Program-made: the position numbers and the translations under genes | Source of the DNA: Pelargonium nanum | Lineage: Eukaryota > Streptophyta > Magnoliopsida > Geraniales > Geraniaceae | Assembly: GCA_036897485.1 (NCBI GenBank) | Contig: JAYMTF010001404.1 | Span: 1-23,611, forward strand | Direction of reading: 5' to 3' | DNA: 23,611 bases | Notes under the pieces: model-generated | Told to the model about the DNA's origin: nothing | The model's database searches: none | The model's input: only the letters and a program-made list of their open reading frames with translations | Shown here: positions 1 to 9,965 of the stretch, one piece after another | How positions within the stretch are numbered: position 1 is the stretch's first letter | Layout of the letters: the number at the start of each line of letters is the position of its first letter

Positions 1-94
1 CGTGTGGGTTAGCCCCACCCGATTCATAAAGCACAAAAAGAAAAAGAAGAGAGAGCGGCGGAGAGGCGTGCTCTTGTTCGCGCCGGCGCCGTTG

Positions 95-3000
95 ATGTAC
101 ATTCGGCGATGTGGATCAGTTTTAAGCCCTATGGATTACGAGGTCGTTGATTTGAAGCACGGTTTTGTTGTTAGCGGCAGTCGCCGTAATCGGTCTACCG
201 GAGTTCTCAGGTTTTTCAGAATCTCCGGCCTTTCATGGAGTCTGAGGACAGCAATGGAAGCTACCATGCGGTATTGTTTCTTTTCTTTACTGTTGCTACG
301 AAGATTCAAAGTGCTTGCATTTCATTACCTTTAGGTCTGATTTTTGAATTGATCTATGTTGTGTGAAATGGATTTTGATTTGGTTGCGCTTGAATTGGGC
401 TATGCTGGTGTACATTGACAGTTCCATTGGTTGTTATTTAGTTCCGCAAAATCACTATGACTCATATTTCTTGATGAATTTAGGAACTGGTCTGAATTTT
501 AGAGTGCATTAGATGGATAGGCTCAGTATTTTGAGAACCAATATTGCCTCATGGAGGAAAACAGTGAGGACACCAAACACGCCGCAATTCACTGTTAATA
601 TAGTATAATTTTGAACACGCATGGTGTTATTCATTATCGGAAGGACATAATGCGAGAAGGAGCTGGATATGGGCTTGATTGGATTGGCAACATTACATGT
701 TTCAAATGTTTCATAGTTTTAATAAAGGTTGTGATTGGTAGTTCTATATAGGTCATAGTTCTGTATTGGTAGGACGGTAGGAGTTGGCATTAATATATTC
801 CTTCTTCAGTTTGGATTTGGTATCGCTATTGAACGGGGTGCCATTTTATTGATGGATTCAGTTTGGCCACTGAATATAAAGATTTGTGAACATTTGGTAT
901 GTGTCGTATACACATACTGATAATCATTATGAATTAAACATAGTTTATAGAAGATGTAAACCATATATGCAATGTGCTTGGATATACGATATGTAGTTTT
1001 GTTATTATGTTATTGACAGTGATTTGAACTTTTGTTTTTTGGTGTAGCATGTTTTTTGGTTGACAAGTTCTTCAGTTCTTTCAACACAGATATGTGATGT
1101 AGTGGCGGTAGCATGGCTTCTGAATGTGACTCCCATGATTCCAATTTTTCTTGAAATAGTGCTTGGTGGGATTCCAGGTAATTAGTAATAAAAAGAATAT
1201 TCTATAGTTACTTGTTGCATTATTTGCATATATTGTAATAGCTGATTCGCTTGGTATTTTATATGCAAACTCATTAACTCTGGATTTGTTGGCTGTTCCA
1301 TTTTTTTAACATCTATGAGGTATTGATGTGAGATGATAATTATTACTCATATCTTCAGTGCTTTTTTATCACTTGCAGCAAATTTGGTGACATATTTGAG
1401 GAAGATTTCTTCATCCATGCACTATTGAAATAATGTAAAAGTGATCAAAGAGATCCCTGCAGATATACTTGAGTGGTTTCACCAAAATATAAGCAAGATT
1501 GTGATTCTATCTGAGAGTGAAACGCTGGTCTAGTCCTACTAATTATCTTCAAAAGGTCTTTTCAAAGCAACTACTGGTAGGGTATGTATTTTTGTTTCTT
1601 GGTATTTGACGTCATGCCTTGGGTTGCAGTCATGCAAGAATAGGATAATATATATGGCATCTAAGGGTGTATTTGTTTTGTTTTGTTTATGATTTGCTTA
1701 CTTGTGTACATATAACTTTGTTCCTTCTGTGGTTGCGGCATAGTTTCACGGAATTATATAACAGCTAATTTATTTTGAGCTTGGTTTTATGTCAAGGATC
1801 ATGGTCACAACTTATCTCTTTCATGTCATAATATATCCACGAATAAGTTTTTGTTTTTTAGAGTAGTATTTGCATATATGTCATGCATGTACATAATTAT
1901 TATCCTTTATGTGCATTGATGAGTTTATGATTGTTTATAAGCAAGTGCTTCTGTATATAGTATATTCTAGTGCAGTAAATATTAAAGTCGTATTTAGGTT
2001 TTGCAGTAAGTTCTTGTCTTGATAAGAGTGTAAAATCTTTCTGTCAAGTCATGAGTTTACAACAAGTAACACATTATAGGTGACAACTACGGGGTGTTGT
2101 TATTCCACGGTGCAGGCCAGCGTGTATTTTCCTTTCTCCAACATATTGGCTTATTAAGTATCTTCAAATATCCAAGGGTTTAGATGCTTAGCCAACTTTG
2201 AGGCATTGAGATTTTCAGAAGCTATAAAAACACTTGCAGAGAAATGGTTGATCGTTGGTATGGTTAAGACTTAAGAATAGCTACCATAGTGGAGGGGGAA
2301 TATGTTTCAGTGCATCTCAGTTTGAAATGGTATGAGCTTTTTATCTTGGACTTGTAATGTTACACTACCCTAAATTCTGAATTCCAATTTTTACTTTAAA
2401 GGGGTATGGTTGTCTTTTCATGTTGTGAATACAGCAGTGGGGAGGAGAAAAACGCAATATGGATAGTGCTTGAGAAAGGGGTTGGTGGAGGAAAATCAGA
2501 AAAAAGGGCGGGAGTAATAAGGCCAGGTGCAAATTGAATGGACGGAAAATGGCCTTTCACTCTGTTATAGGTAGTGAGTCACATTAAACTTCTTTCTTGC
2601 CATATTGGTTAATGTTTTGCTGGTGATAGTTAATCTAATATTAACTTAGGTTATCTTCTGTTTTACTTGATATCTGCAGTGCACACCAACCAATCTCTTA
2701 AGCAAAATTCTTGTGGTATTGTCTCAATTTGATTTCAAAATTTCTTTGCAGAAGGTGAAAGTTCTATTATGATAATTATGGAAATTTTGACCATAAACTT
2801 ACTCGATATGATGATAGATAAAACTTATTCATGTCATGTTAAAGTAGTCTAACGTCCAGCAGGTGTAAGGTTCCCTTCTAGTTAACAAGTAACACGGGCC
2901 TCTTCACTTATTGCCACTTGGTTTTGAGTTGGATGGCTTAACATGTTACATCTATTATATAGAAGCTTCTAGCTAAACTATCTTCAATGCCGAACCTTTC

Positions 3001-3626
3001 AATATAGAAAAATAGAGTTTTGATTTTGTTACCAGCACAATTAAGCAGTTGCAGTTTATGCACTTTCCCAATGTCAAATGGTAGGGTCAAATCAACCTTT
3101 CTAATTTCTTTCTTTCTGCTATACGGTTTGCCTTCACAGTGAAGTATTTGTCACAACTCAAGGTGGAAATTTCCCAATCAAACCGTCTAAGAGGAACTTG
3201 CATTGCTGTTTGATAGCCCCAATATCAGGTATGATGCAGCTGAGCTCTTTGAACCTTTTCAGTATCATGCATGATTTAGTTTGAACTGAGCCTGAGAGAC
3301 CCAAAAAAGTTGGATATCGGCACCAATGTGTGAATGAGATAGCCTTCCAAATGACTTGCATCGTTCTTTAACTCGTTAATTCTTGTCCTATGTATGCACT
3401 ATGCAGATGGGCAAACTTCAAGCGGAAATACAAGATTAGTGATATGATAAGGAGTGAATCGAGAAAGCCACTATGCAGAAAGGGAAATTTCAAGTTGCAA
3501 AGGCAAGATATGCTTCATCGTAGTGATACGAAGGGGAGTGAACTGAGAAAGCCCAGAGCATCGCCCTTTAACAAACGGAAGAAACCAAAAATGGTAACAC
3601 AAGAAAACTTACTTGAAATGTATTAA
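95..3626 (+). pseudogene. Decayed O-fucosyltransferase family gene (intron-containing pseudogene)
   Basis: Relic of a plant GDP-fucose protein O-fucosyltransferase (PF10250-type), normally a Golgi type II membrane enzyme. Matching pieces, in order: exon 1 (95-270, open, GC-richer, begins MYIRRCGSV); 1090-1177 (ICDVVAVAWLLNVTPMIP); 1379-1581 (KFGDIFEEDFFIHALL, then VKVIKEIPADILEWF and SSPTNYLQKVF in shifted frames); 2116-2329 (FPFSNILAY-stop-VSSNIQGFRCLANFEALRFSEA, then YVSVHLS in another frame); about 2402-2570 (MVVFSCCEYSSGEEK ... GVIRPGAN-stop-MDGKWPFTLL); about 3111-3226 (YTVCLHSEVFVTTQGGNFP, then IKPSKRN); 3407-3626 (FKLQRQDMLHRSDTKGSELR). There are in-frame stops and at least four frameshifts. 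The exon before SEVFV is gone, and about 17 codons are missing between GGNFP and IKP. Retained introns mean it is not a processed copy. The family call is from remembered family sequence. Boundaries of inner exons are approximate. Confidence 0.88.
3407..3553 (+). repeat. Diverged tandem duplication inside the last O-fucosyltransferase exon
   Basis: The segment 3407-3469 (NFKRKYKISDMIRSESRKP) is repeated in the same frame at about 3478-3553 (NFKLQRQDMLHRSDTKGSELRKP). Both copies begin with a near-identical NFK block and end in GAGAAAGCC. The family normally has one such block near its C-terminus, so this is a local duplication that has since diverged. Confidence 0.7.
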
Positions 3627-5001
3627 TATACCTAACTCTCGTTTAGGGTTACATAATATATGTTGAATTTAATTCATCCCTTCTGAGTTGGTATAACTGT
3701 TTGTCAATCCCGCTACAATTGATAGTTTAGACCTTCAAATTCTTTATTCGCAAGGAAAGATTCATTTGTATCGACGTACATATATGTTGTTGATGAAGTG
3801 AATTTATATATAATTCGTCCCCGAATCCAAGATTTGTATTTATTTACTGTAGTAAGTACTAGTTGACTTTGGTATTATGAATTATTAAACTTGTTTGTTA
3901 AAACTCACACAGTGAAGACCATTTGCTGTTGGGGAATAAATTACTTTTGAAGTTGGATAACATGTTGGATAAGGCATGTGGAAGCAAATGCCACTTTCTT
4001 GTACACTACAATAAGCTCCCTTTTTTTATATGTACAGCTTGGATTATTTATAGCACACATTAATTAGGTCATGTCAGCCATTTCAAACAAGCCATTTTGG
4101 TGGAAAAAGGCTTGTCCCTACCCCCAAGATAGATGGTAACACTCCATCCATGTGTTCATGAGCTAGGAATCTAGTGCTCCAACCTTTCTTTATTTTCTCA
4201 AACTTAGAAAAGTCAATTACCAACAAATTTACAACCTAAACATCAGCATCATACAAACATGAAACTTTTTATAATGAAAAATGATTCATGCATGTAGTCG
4301 TCGTACATGTGAAATACATGTAAAACTGAAATTTAATTCTAGCCGTCCATAGCTAACAAAAGATGATACCCACTATCCCCTAAAAACTAAAGTTATCTAA
4401 AAGCACAAGGTGGAGCCCACTTTCCACCAATCATAGCTCACGACTTGCCTTACATGCATTTCACATGTAAGGTGGCTACATGCGTCAATGAGCCTCCTTT
4501 ATAATTTGGAGTCAAAAGCTTTAATGGCTAAAGTATTGATTAAAAATTACTCAAAAAAATTTCGTTTTATATATTCGATATGTTACATGTCAGTGTGATC
4601 ACGTACGTTAAAACGGAATGAGTATTTATAAAACTCATTTACCCTTATAGGTGAAGAGGAAATGACAAGAATGTCCTTGGACACATGAAAACCCAGTATC
4701 AAATAAAAGGGGCATCATACCATATCATAAGGATAGAATCATATATAGAAGGTCAAAGGCAGAGCCACAGCCCACAGAATATTCTATGAGGCCAAAATGG
4801 TATAGTAATTAATGTCAAATGGAATTGGAAAATGAGCAACAAGATACAGCACATGCCAACACTATCACACACACATTGGATGGTTTTGTTCATGTAATTA
4901 CAATAAATAGTGAGATAATTGGACAAAAGAATATTAATGAAATTAAAGAATAAAAAAAAGGTGGTAGAAAAGAAACGTAAAAGTAGAGAGAGAGGGGAGC
5001 T
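3627..5001. other. Intergenic DNA, distal upstream region of the MYB gene
   Basis: AT-rich, with no open frame I can support. It holds a 9-bp inverted repeat (4448-4472) and several ACATGT/CATGCA words around 4290-4330. The approach to 5000 becomes purine-rich (AGAGAG). I see no transposon ends. Confidence 0.5.
4448..4472. repeat. Perfect 9-bp inverted repeat with 7-nt spacer
   Basis: CCTTACATG at 4448-4456 and its exact reverse complement CATGTAAGG at 4464-4472, separated by 7 nt. It lies about 900 bp upstream of the MYB start codon. It could be a site for a dimeric transcription factor or simply a chance hairpin. Confidence 0.5.
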
Positions 5002-5052
5002 ACCTACCAAATCCTCTCTCTCTCTCTATCTATCTAAAACCAACCACTAACC
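5002..5052 (+). promoter_or_regulatory. AC elements (MYB-binding sites) in the MYB promoter
   Basis: ACCTACC at 5002-5008 matches AC-I and ACCAACC at 5039-5045 matches AC-II. Both fit the secondary-wall MYB-responsive consensus ACC(A/T)A(A/C)(C/T). A third, weaker ACTAACC lies at 5046-5052. They sit about 170-215 bp upstream of the TATA box. AC elements are the known targets of lignin and phenylpropanoid MYBs, including MYB4-type repressors, so feedback control of the adjacent gene is a reasonable inference. A CT microsatellite separates the two main sites. Confidence 0.6.
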
Positions 5053-5170
5053 ACTTGTCTTTGGTCAAAATCCCAATCCCTCCTCTCAAGGATCTACTCT
5101 TCTCTTCATTTTTCTCTTCCCCTTGTCCCTTTGCTTCTCTCATTATTGCATCTTTCTTTACTCTCATCTT

Positions 5171-5198
5171 TGTCTATGTCTATGTCTATGTCTATGTC
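5171..5198 (+). repeat. Hexamer microsatellite (TGTCTA)n in the MYB promoter
   Basis: Nearly five perfect copies of TGTCTA lie just upstream of the TATA box, within a long pyrimidine-rich stretch (5010-5290). A length change would alter the spacing between the AC elements and the TATA box. Confidence 0.85.
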
Positions 5199-5215
5199 AC
5201 AACCTCACTTTCTCA

Positions 5216-5222
5216 TATAAAT
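5216..5222 (+). promoter_or_regulatory. Probable TATA box of the MYB gene
   Basis: TATAAAT at 5216-5222, in the context CTCATATAAATCCC, lies 145 bp upstream of the ATG. Transcription would start near 5250, giving a CT-rich leader of about 115 nt that ends in an A-rich CAA-repeat context before the start codon. Confidence 0.65.
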
Positions 5223-5366
5223 CCCTCTCTCTCTTCCTCTATCCATATTCAACACACCATCTCTCTCTCCTTCTCTGTTTTTGTTTCAACTATCATCACT
5301 TCTAGCTTCAAGTTTTGTTTATTTGTTTATTTATTTGATTTGCATAATTAAACAACAACAACAAGA

Positions 5367-6384
5367 ATGGGAAGATCACCTTGCTGTGAGAAGGCTCACA
5401 CCAACAAGGGAGCTTGGACCAAGGAGGAGGACCAGCGCCTCATCGATTACATTCGCCTCCACGGCGAAGGTTGCTGGCGTTCCCTCCCCAAAGCTGCCGG
5501 TTCGATTCCCTTCTTTTTCGTCTAAATTTGATGGATTCTATGTATAGGTTGTGACGAATGATGAATTTTTGTTACAGGATTGCTGCGATGCGGCAAGAGC
5601 TGCCGTCTCCGGTGGATCAACTACCTCCGGCCGGACCTGAAACGCGGCAATTTTACGGATGAGGAGGACGAGCTCATCATCAAGCTCCACAGTCTTCTCG
5701 GCAACAAGTAATTTTTGTTTTTCCTTTTTCTGTGTTGTTTGATTTTTATTTTCTCGCGCGCCAAACAGGTCTGATTTGTGGAATTGGTGTGGTTTCAGAT
5801 GGTCTCTGATCGCTGGGAGATTGCCGGGAAGGACGGACAACGAGATCAAAAACTACTGGAACACTCACATCAAGAGGAAGCTCATCAGCCGCGGCCTCGA
5901 CCCCCAGACTCACCGCCCTCTCTCCGACGCCTCCTCCGCCGCAAAAACCTCGCAATTGGACTTCCGAAGCGCCCCCTCCGTCCCTCTTCCGGCCACGGAA
6001 ATCAATCTCATGACCGGCCATGCCTCTCTCGGCTTCACCTCCAGCCCGGCCAAACTGATCAAATCCGATTCGCTCGACGACGGCAACTGCACCACCAGCG
6101 GCATGACCACCGACGAGGACCAGCCGCCGACGACGACGACGGAGCAACACCAAAGTCAGGAGCTGAACCTGGAGCTGTCGATAGGCCTGGCTGCTCCGAG
6201 TCGGGGCGGATCGTCGTCGGCTAACTCGGCGGAGTCGAAGCTGCAGAAACAGCCGTACGAGCTGTTTGGGGCGGTGGCGCAAGCGCCGGCGGTGTGTTTG
6301 TGCTGTCAGTTAGGGTTTCAGGGCGGTGAGATGTGTAGGAATTGCCAGATGAGTAGAAATGGTATTATTAGATTCATAAATTAA
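5367..6384 (+). CDS. MYB4-like: R2R3-MYB transcriptional repressor, subgroup 4 (MYB4/MYB308-like)
   Basis: Nuclear transcription factor, 282 aa, in three exons: 5367-5499, 5578-5707 and 5799-6384. The start MGRSPCCEK is the family N-terminus. R2 tryptophans are W17, W37 and W57. R3 has F70, W89 and W108. The bHLH-partner motif of R3 fits E76 to R95. After the DNA-binding domain come the C1 motif ([14 protein letters not shown], 116-129), a TTDED patch near 191-195, an EAR/C2 repression motif (LNLELS, 210-215) and a zinc-finger-like CxCC-x9-CxxC at 254-270. Together these define the subgroup 4 repressors of phenylpropanoid, lignin and flavonoid genes. Exon 3 is GC-rich. Intron positions match the usual MYB pattern (133-bp first exon). 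The stop falls inside an ATTA microsatellite. Whether this is the MYB4, MYB308 or a MYB6-like orthologue cannot be settled by eye. Confidence 0.95.
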
Positions 6385-8819
6385 TTATTAATTAATTAAT
6401 TAATGCATTTACTTCACCTACCACCCATTTCTCTTTAGAGCGCAACCAAATTCAAATCTTCTGTATTCAAATTCAATTTTTGGATATGTTATGACATAGA
6501 AAGAAGAAAAAGAAATTCACATTTTTTTTTACTATTCACTATTGTAGTTTCCATCTATTTTAGTTATCAATTTTGATTTCATTGTCAATGAGCTATTATA
6601 TTCTGTGCACATTGATGTTATAAAAATTCGATCGAAAGTTAAATTGGTCTATTAAATTTGTTATACAATTCTATCAATTTATCAATCAAATTCTAATCAC
6701 ATGGACATAAAATTATTGAATTGAAGATGGAAAGTAAATTTGAAATAATTAACCAACCTTGTTGGGTGAGGTGTAATAATGATTTGATTGGCAAATTAGT
6801 GAAGTATTTAATAGAGACAGCCAGCAAAAACTACTGTGTTTAGTGGATACTAATCTCTCTTGCCACCAAATATATGTCATTCATATGTGTTTAATTTCTT
6901 TTTTTAATGTTTCTTAAACTGCAATTATTGTATTATTTTATCCAAAAGTGCATGAAGCATGGCATTTATAGTCTGCATTTTTCCTTGCGACCCAATTCAA
7001 TCCAAAGTTATTACATATTACACTCTCACAAAACTATAAAAGAAAAAAATAATAATTTGATTTTGATAATATAACTATCATCTACAACTAATTTATCAGA
7101 CTGAGAAATCTAATCTATTCAATCAGTTAAATGTATCAGCGTAACATCGTTATTTTACAAATAAATTATCCAATTTTGATATGCTAATGCTGATTTTGAT
7201 TATTACTCGAATTCAACTTTAAAACGAACACATTAGGTCGGATATAAAATTATGAAAACATGAATTTGTAGCTACTTTTGAAATTGAAATGTATATGTAT
7301 TTGATGATTGTTGTGAAATGGAAGCAAGGTAGGCAAGAAAGAAGAGCACATAGTGTAGTGGTGGTGGGAAGATGGGAAATGGTATAGAAGCAATTCCCTG
7401 GCAGAAATAAATACCTCCAAAAACAACACAACCTTTTGGATTTGCATCAAAATTAGGCATATATGCCTCTCTATGTCTCATCTCAATCAAACCCATCCCA
7501 CTACCTCCATTACCATTACCATCCCATCACCTAATTATTTCACTTCCCAATCAATTTTATACACCAATTTATTAATTTGAATATCAACCTAACTCCAATT
7601 TCATGTTTATTTAAGTAAATTCTAACCACCATTTCATTCAAATTCAGTTTCCATCTTTAAATTACTTACCACTTCAATCAATCACTGCCCAAAAAAATAC
7701 ATTTTTTTTTGCTGATTTTAATTTAAATCCACTATTTGATTTGATGAGGGTGATTTATTTTTTGGTTTGAAACACATAATCTGATAACTGCTTACAGACA
7801 AGATATATGATTTTTTTAAATAACTCATTTTCAAAATCTTTGCATGTAGATGTAGTTAATTTTTTTAATTATTTTTGTCTTACTATTATTCTTGTAACTT
7901 GTAAGAAGTTTTTGTTCTTTCTTTCTAATATGATGGGTTTTGACTTTTGAGAAGATTACATGAAGAAGAAAAAAAAGGAGACCACAGACAAATAGAACTT
8001 ATTCAATAAATTAATTTAAAATATTATGATACTTTAGGTTAAACATAAAAATTCAAAAAATTATTTTTCTTAGATGCCCCATATGGCTATAAATTGATCT
8101 TTAAATAATGTTGTCATATAAAAATAGAGTCATCTAGTAGTTTTGCAATTGAAATTTGTTAACTAAGTCAAATGAGAATATAGGGTAGCTTTTAATTAAT
8201 ACCAAAAAGTAAAACTATGTAAGTTTTGCCATTATGTGTTGTACCAAACCACATGAGTTATATAGAGTTGAACCACACTAATCACAAATAAGGTGTTAAG
8301 TCTATGGATTAGCAAATACAATTAGTTAAACATTCTAGAACATTTAAAAGAAATAATATGATAAGGAATTTGGTAGACCTACCAACCATGAACTTCATCA
8401 CATGCTAATAATTGCTTAATTAATTATATAAATTATAGGTATCTCATCTCTCATATGTGTATATATAGGCCATGACATGAGGGTCCACAAAGAATGGTAG
8501 ATCTCTCTCTCCACCTACATACTCACCAACCTCACTAAATAATTGTATTAAATATTATCAACTTTATCTAATACAGTCAATTTCAAGTTGCTAGGGACAC
8601 ATAGTTTATTAGACACAACAACAGGTTGTTATGAGAAACTCTTTCTTAAATTCTATCTTCTTATTTTCCTTTGTTCCTCTTTATTAACATAAGATGGTGC
8701 ACTTAACTTGGAGTTTTCACTTCATGGTGTAATTTTTTTGTCTTGACAAACAAGTACAAATAAATTTTACTTCTATTTAGAATTTGATGAATCTCTTTCA
8801 TTCGGAGTCAAATTATTAT
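6385..8819. other. Gene-free AT-rich region downstream of the MYB gene
   Basis: It opens with an (ATTA)n run continuing from the MYB stop (to about 6403), then the MYB 3' UTR and AT-rich intergenic DNA. Short antisense open frames around 7219-7496 are not recognisable and lack coding character. A TATA-like TATATATAGG near 8460, followed by a CT-rich stretch at 8500-8520, resembles a promoter but has no supported gene after it. Confidence 0.5.
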
Positions 8820-9480
8820 TGTTTATGTGTCAAGAAAATCGTTCTAAAAATGGGTATGTCCAAAATCTTAAGAGCTCCGAGTATGGGTCTTGAAGGATAG
8901 AATCGAGTTCGTGATCGCAAAACATGAAGAATATGTGTTAAGTGAAAATATATATTAGTGTGCACCCAAAAACTACTTCGAGCGTGATGTTCATCGTCTT
9001 TTTCATTAGAGTCCTTGGTACCACAAAGTTTCGGTGATAGTTATAGAGAGAAAACAGAAAGATGTTTCTTAATATAAAGATTTCACTTTCCTATTACTAA
9101 GGTTGAAGTACTTATACTTGAAAGTCAAATTGATGACGTGGTAGGCGTGATTGAGCGGTGAGAAAGTGGGTATGTAATGGCTTTGTTTAGGATTGATAAT
9201 TTTTGGTCTTATCCATACGTGTCCCGACCCCACATGGACCGGACCAAGTAGGTTCGGTCAGATCCTTCTAGTTTCCATTCAGTCATCTTTGAGACATTTT
9301 TTTCCGGTTAATCCAATCCTAGACCCGTAATCTAGTTGGTCTTGGCTTTAGGCTACCACACAACCCCTAGAACGGTCCGAGTCTGATTTGGATGAGTTTG
9401 TATTACCCCCTTTGAACAGTCGTAGCTTTGCGACTTGCCTATTCTTAGCGCACCGATCAAGGGTTCCTAATCAAATTTCA
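8820..9480 (-). mobile_element. Probable LTR-retrotransposon fragment (LTR-like)
   Basis: Distinct from its AT-rich surroundings: higher GC, no open frames and sharp composition edges. Read on the - strand it has a TATA-like GTATAAGTA at 9107-9115, then a pyrimidine-rich leader with CTCTCTATAAC, then GC-richer text with GACGATGAACATCACGCTCG. This is the general plan of a plant LTR (U3, TATA, R/U5). I did not find clean TG...CA ends, a primer-binding site or a target duplication. It may be a truncated or solo LTR. Confidence 0.4.
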
Positions 9481-9643
9481 TACGAAATAGTTACAATCAT
9501 GAAATATATTTTTACAATTACTTCCACTCTAATGTGGATAAAAAATGAATAAAATGAAATGTTGTGGGCAACATGAACCATAAGCCAAAATGAAAAAGAA
9601 AATAACCAAAACAAAAACAAAAGGATGGAAGCAATTAGGCCAT

Positions 9644-9672
9644 GAGAGAGAGAGAGAGAGTGAGTGAGTGAG
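9644..9672 (+). repeat. Compound (GA)n/(TGAG)n microsatellite
   Basis: GAGAGA run at 9644-9660, followed directly by three TGAG units at 9661-9672. Intergenic. Confidence 0.9.
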
Positions 9673-9760
9673 GTTGGTGTTATATATTCCCCAATATGAT
9701 TTTTGTAAAGTAAAATGGAATTTAAGCATCAATGTGATTGGAGGAGAGAGAAAGGAACAT

Positions 9761-9965
9761 GTGATGTGTTTGGGAGGTAGGTAACCGAATCTCTGATTAG
9801 GATTAAACTAATCCTAAAAGGGATTAAACAGTTGGTTAGTTAAAGGTTTGGTCATGTGCAGATACAGTGAGATTAGGTACCCATTTTTCCTTATAATATT
9901 GTGATTCCCAAACAATTTTAATGGGAATGGGATTTTTTTTTTCTGGCCAACCAAACACTACCCAC
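9761..9965. mobile_element. Possible MITE with degenerate terminal inverted repeats
   Basis: The left end (GTGATGTGTTTGGGAGGTAGG, 9761-9781) resembles the reverse complement of the right end at 9945-9965, sharing a TGTTTGG core, which is typical of Tourist/PIF-Harbinger-like MITE ends. Inside lies a perfect 9-bp inverted repeat (TTAGGATTA/TAATCCTAA, 9797-9817) and an ATTCCC/GGGAAT pair at 9904-9928. Length is about 205 bp with no coding capacity. The ends match only partly and no target duplication is clear, so this is tentative. Confidence 0.3.

Noticed and set aside
3158..3361. 67-codon open frame on the - strand
   Set aside because: Shadow of the O-fucosyltransferase exon remnants on the + strand; no family match.
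4753..5351. Short open frames on both strands in the MYB promoter and leader
   Set aside because: Low-complexity translations (Ser/Leu/Phe or Tyr/Val repeats) from CT-rich and TGTCTA-repeat DNA.
5746..6282. 178-codon antisense open frame over MYB exon 3
   Set aside because: Arg/Gly-rich shadow of a GC-rich coding exon; it crosses an intron boundary and has no recognisable motif.
7219..7496. Three overlapping - strand open frames
   Set aside because: They differ by frame, lack motifs and lie in AT-rich DNA.
8455..8530. TATA-like TATATATAGG with CT-rich leader as a new promoter
   Set aside because: No coding region, hairpin precursor or other transcript could be supported downstream.
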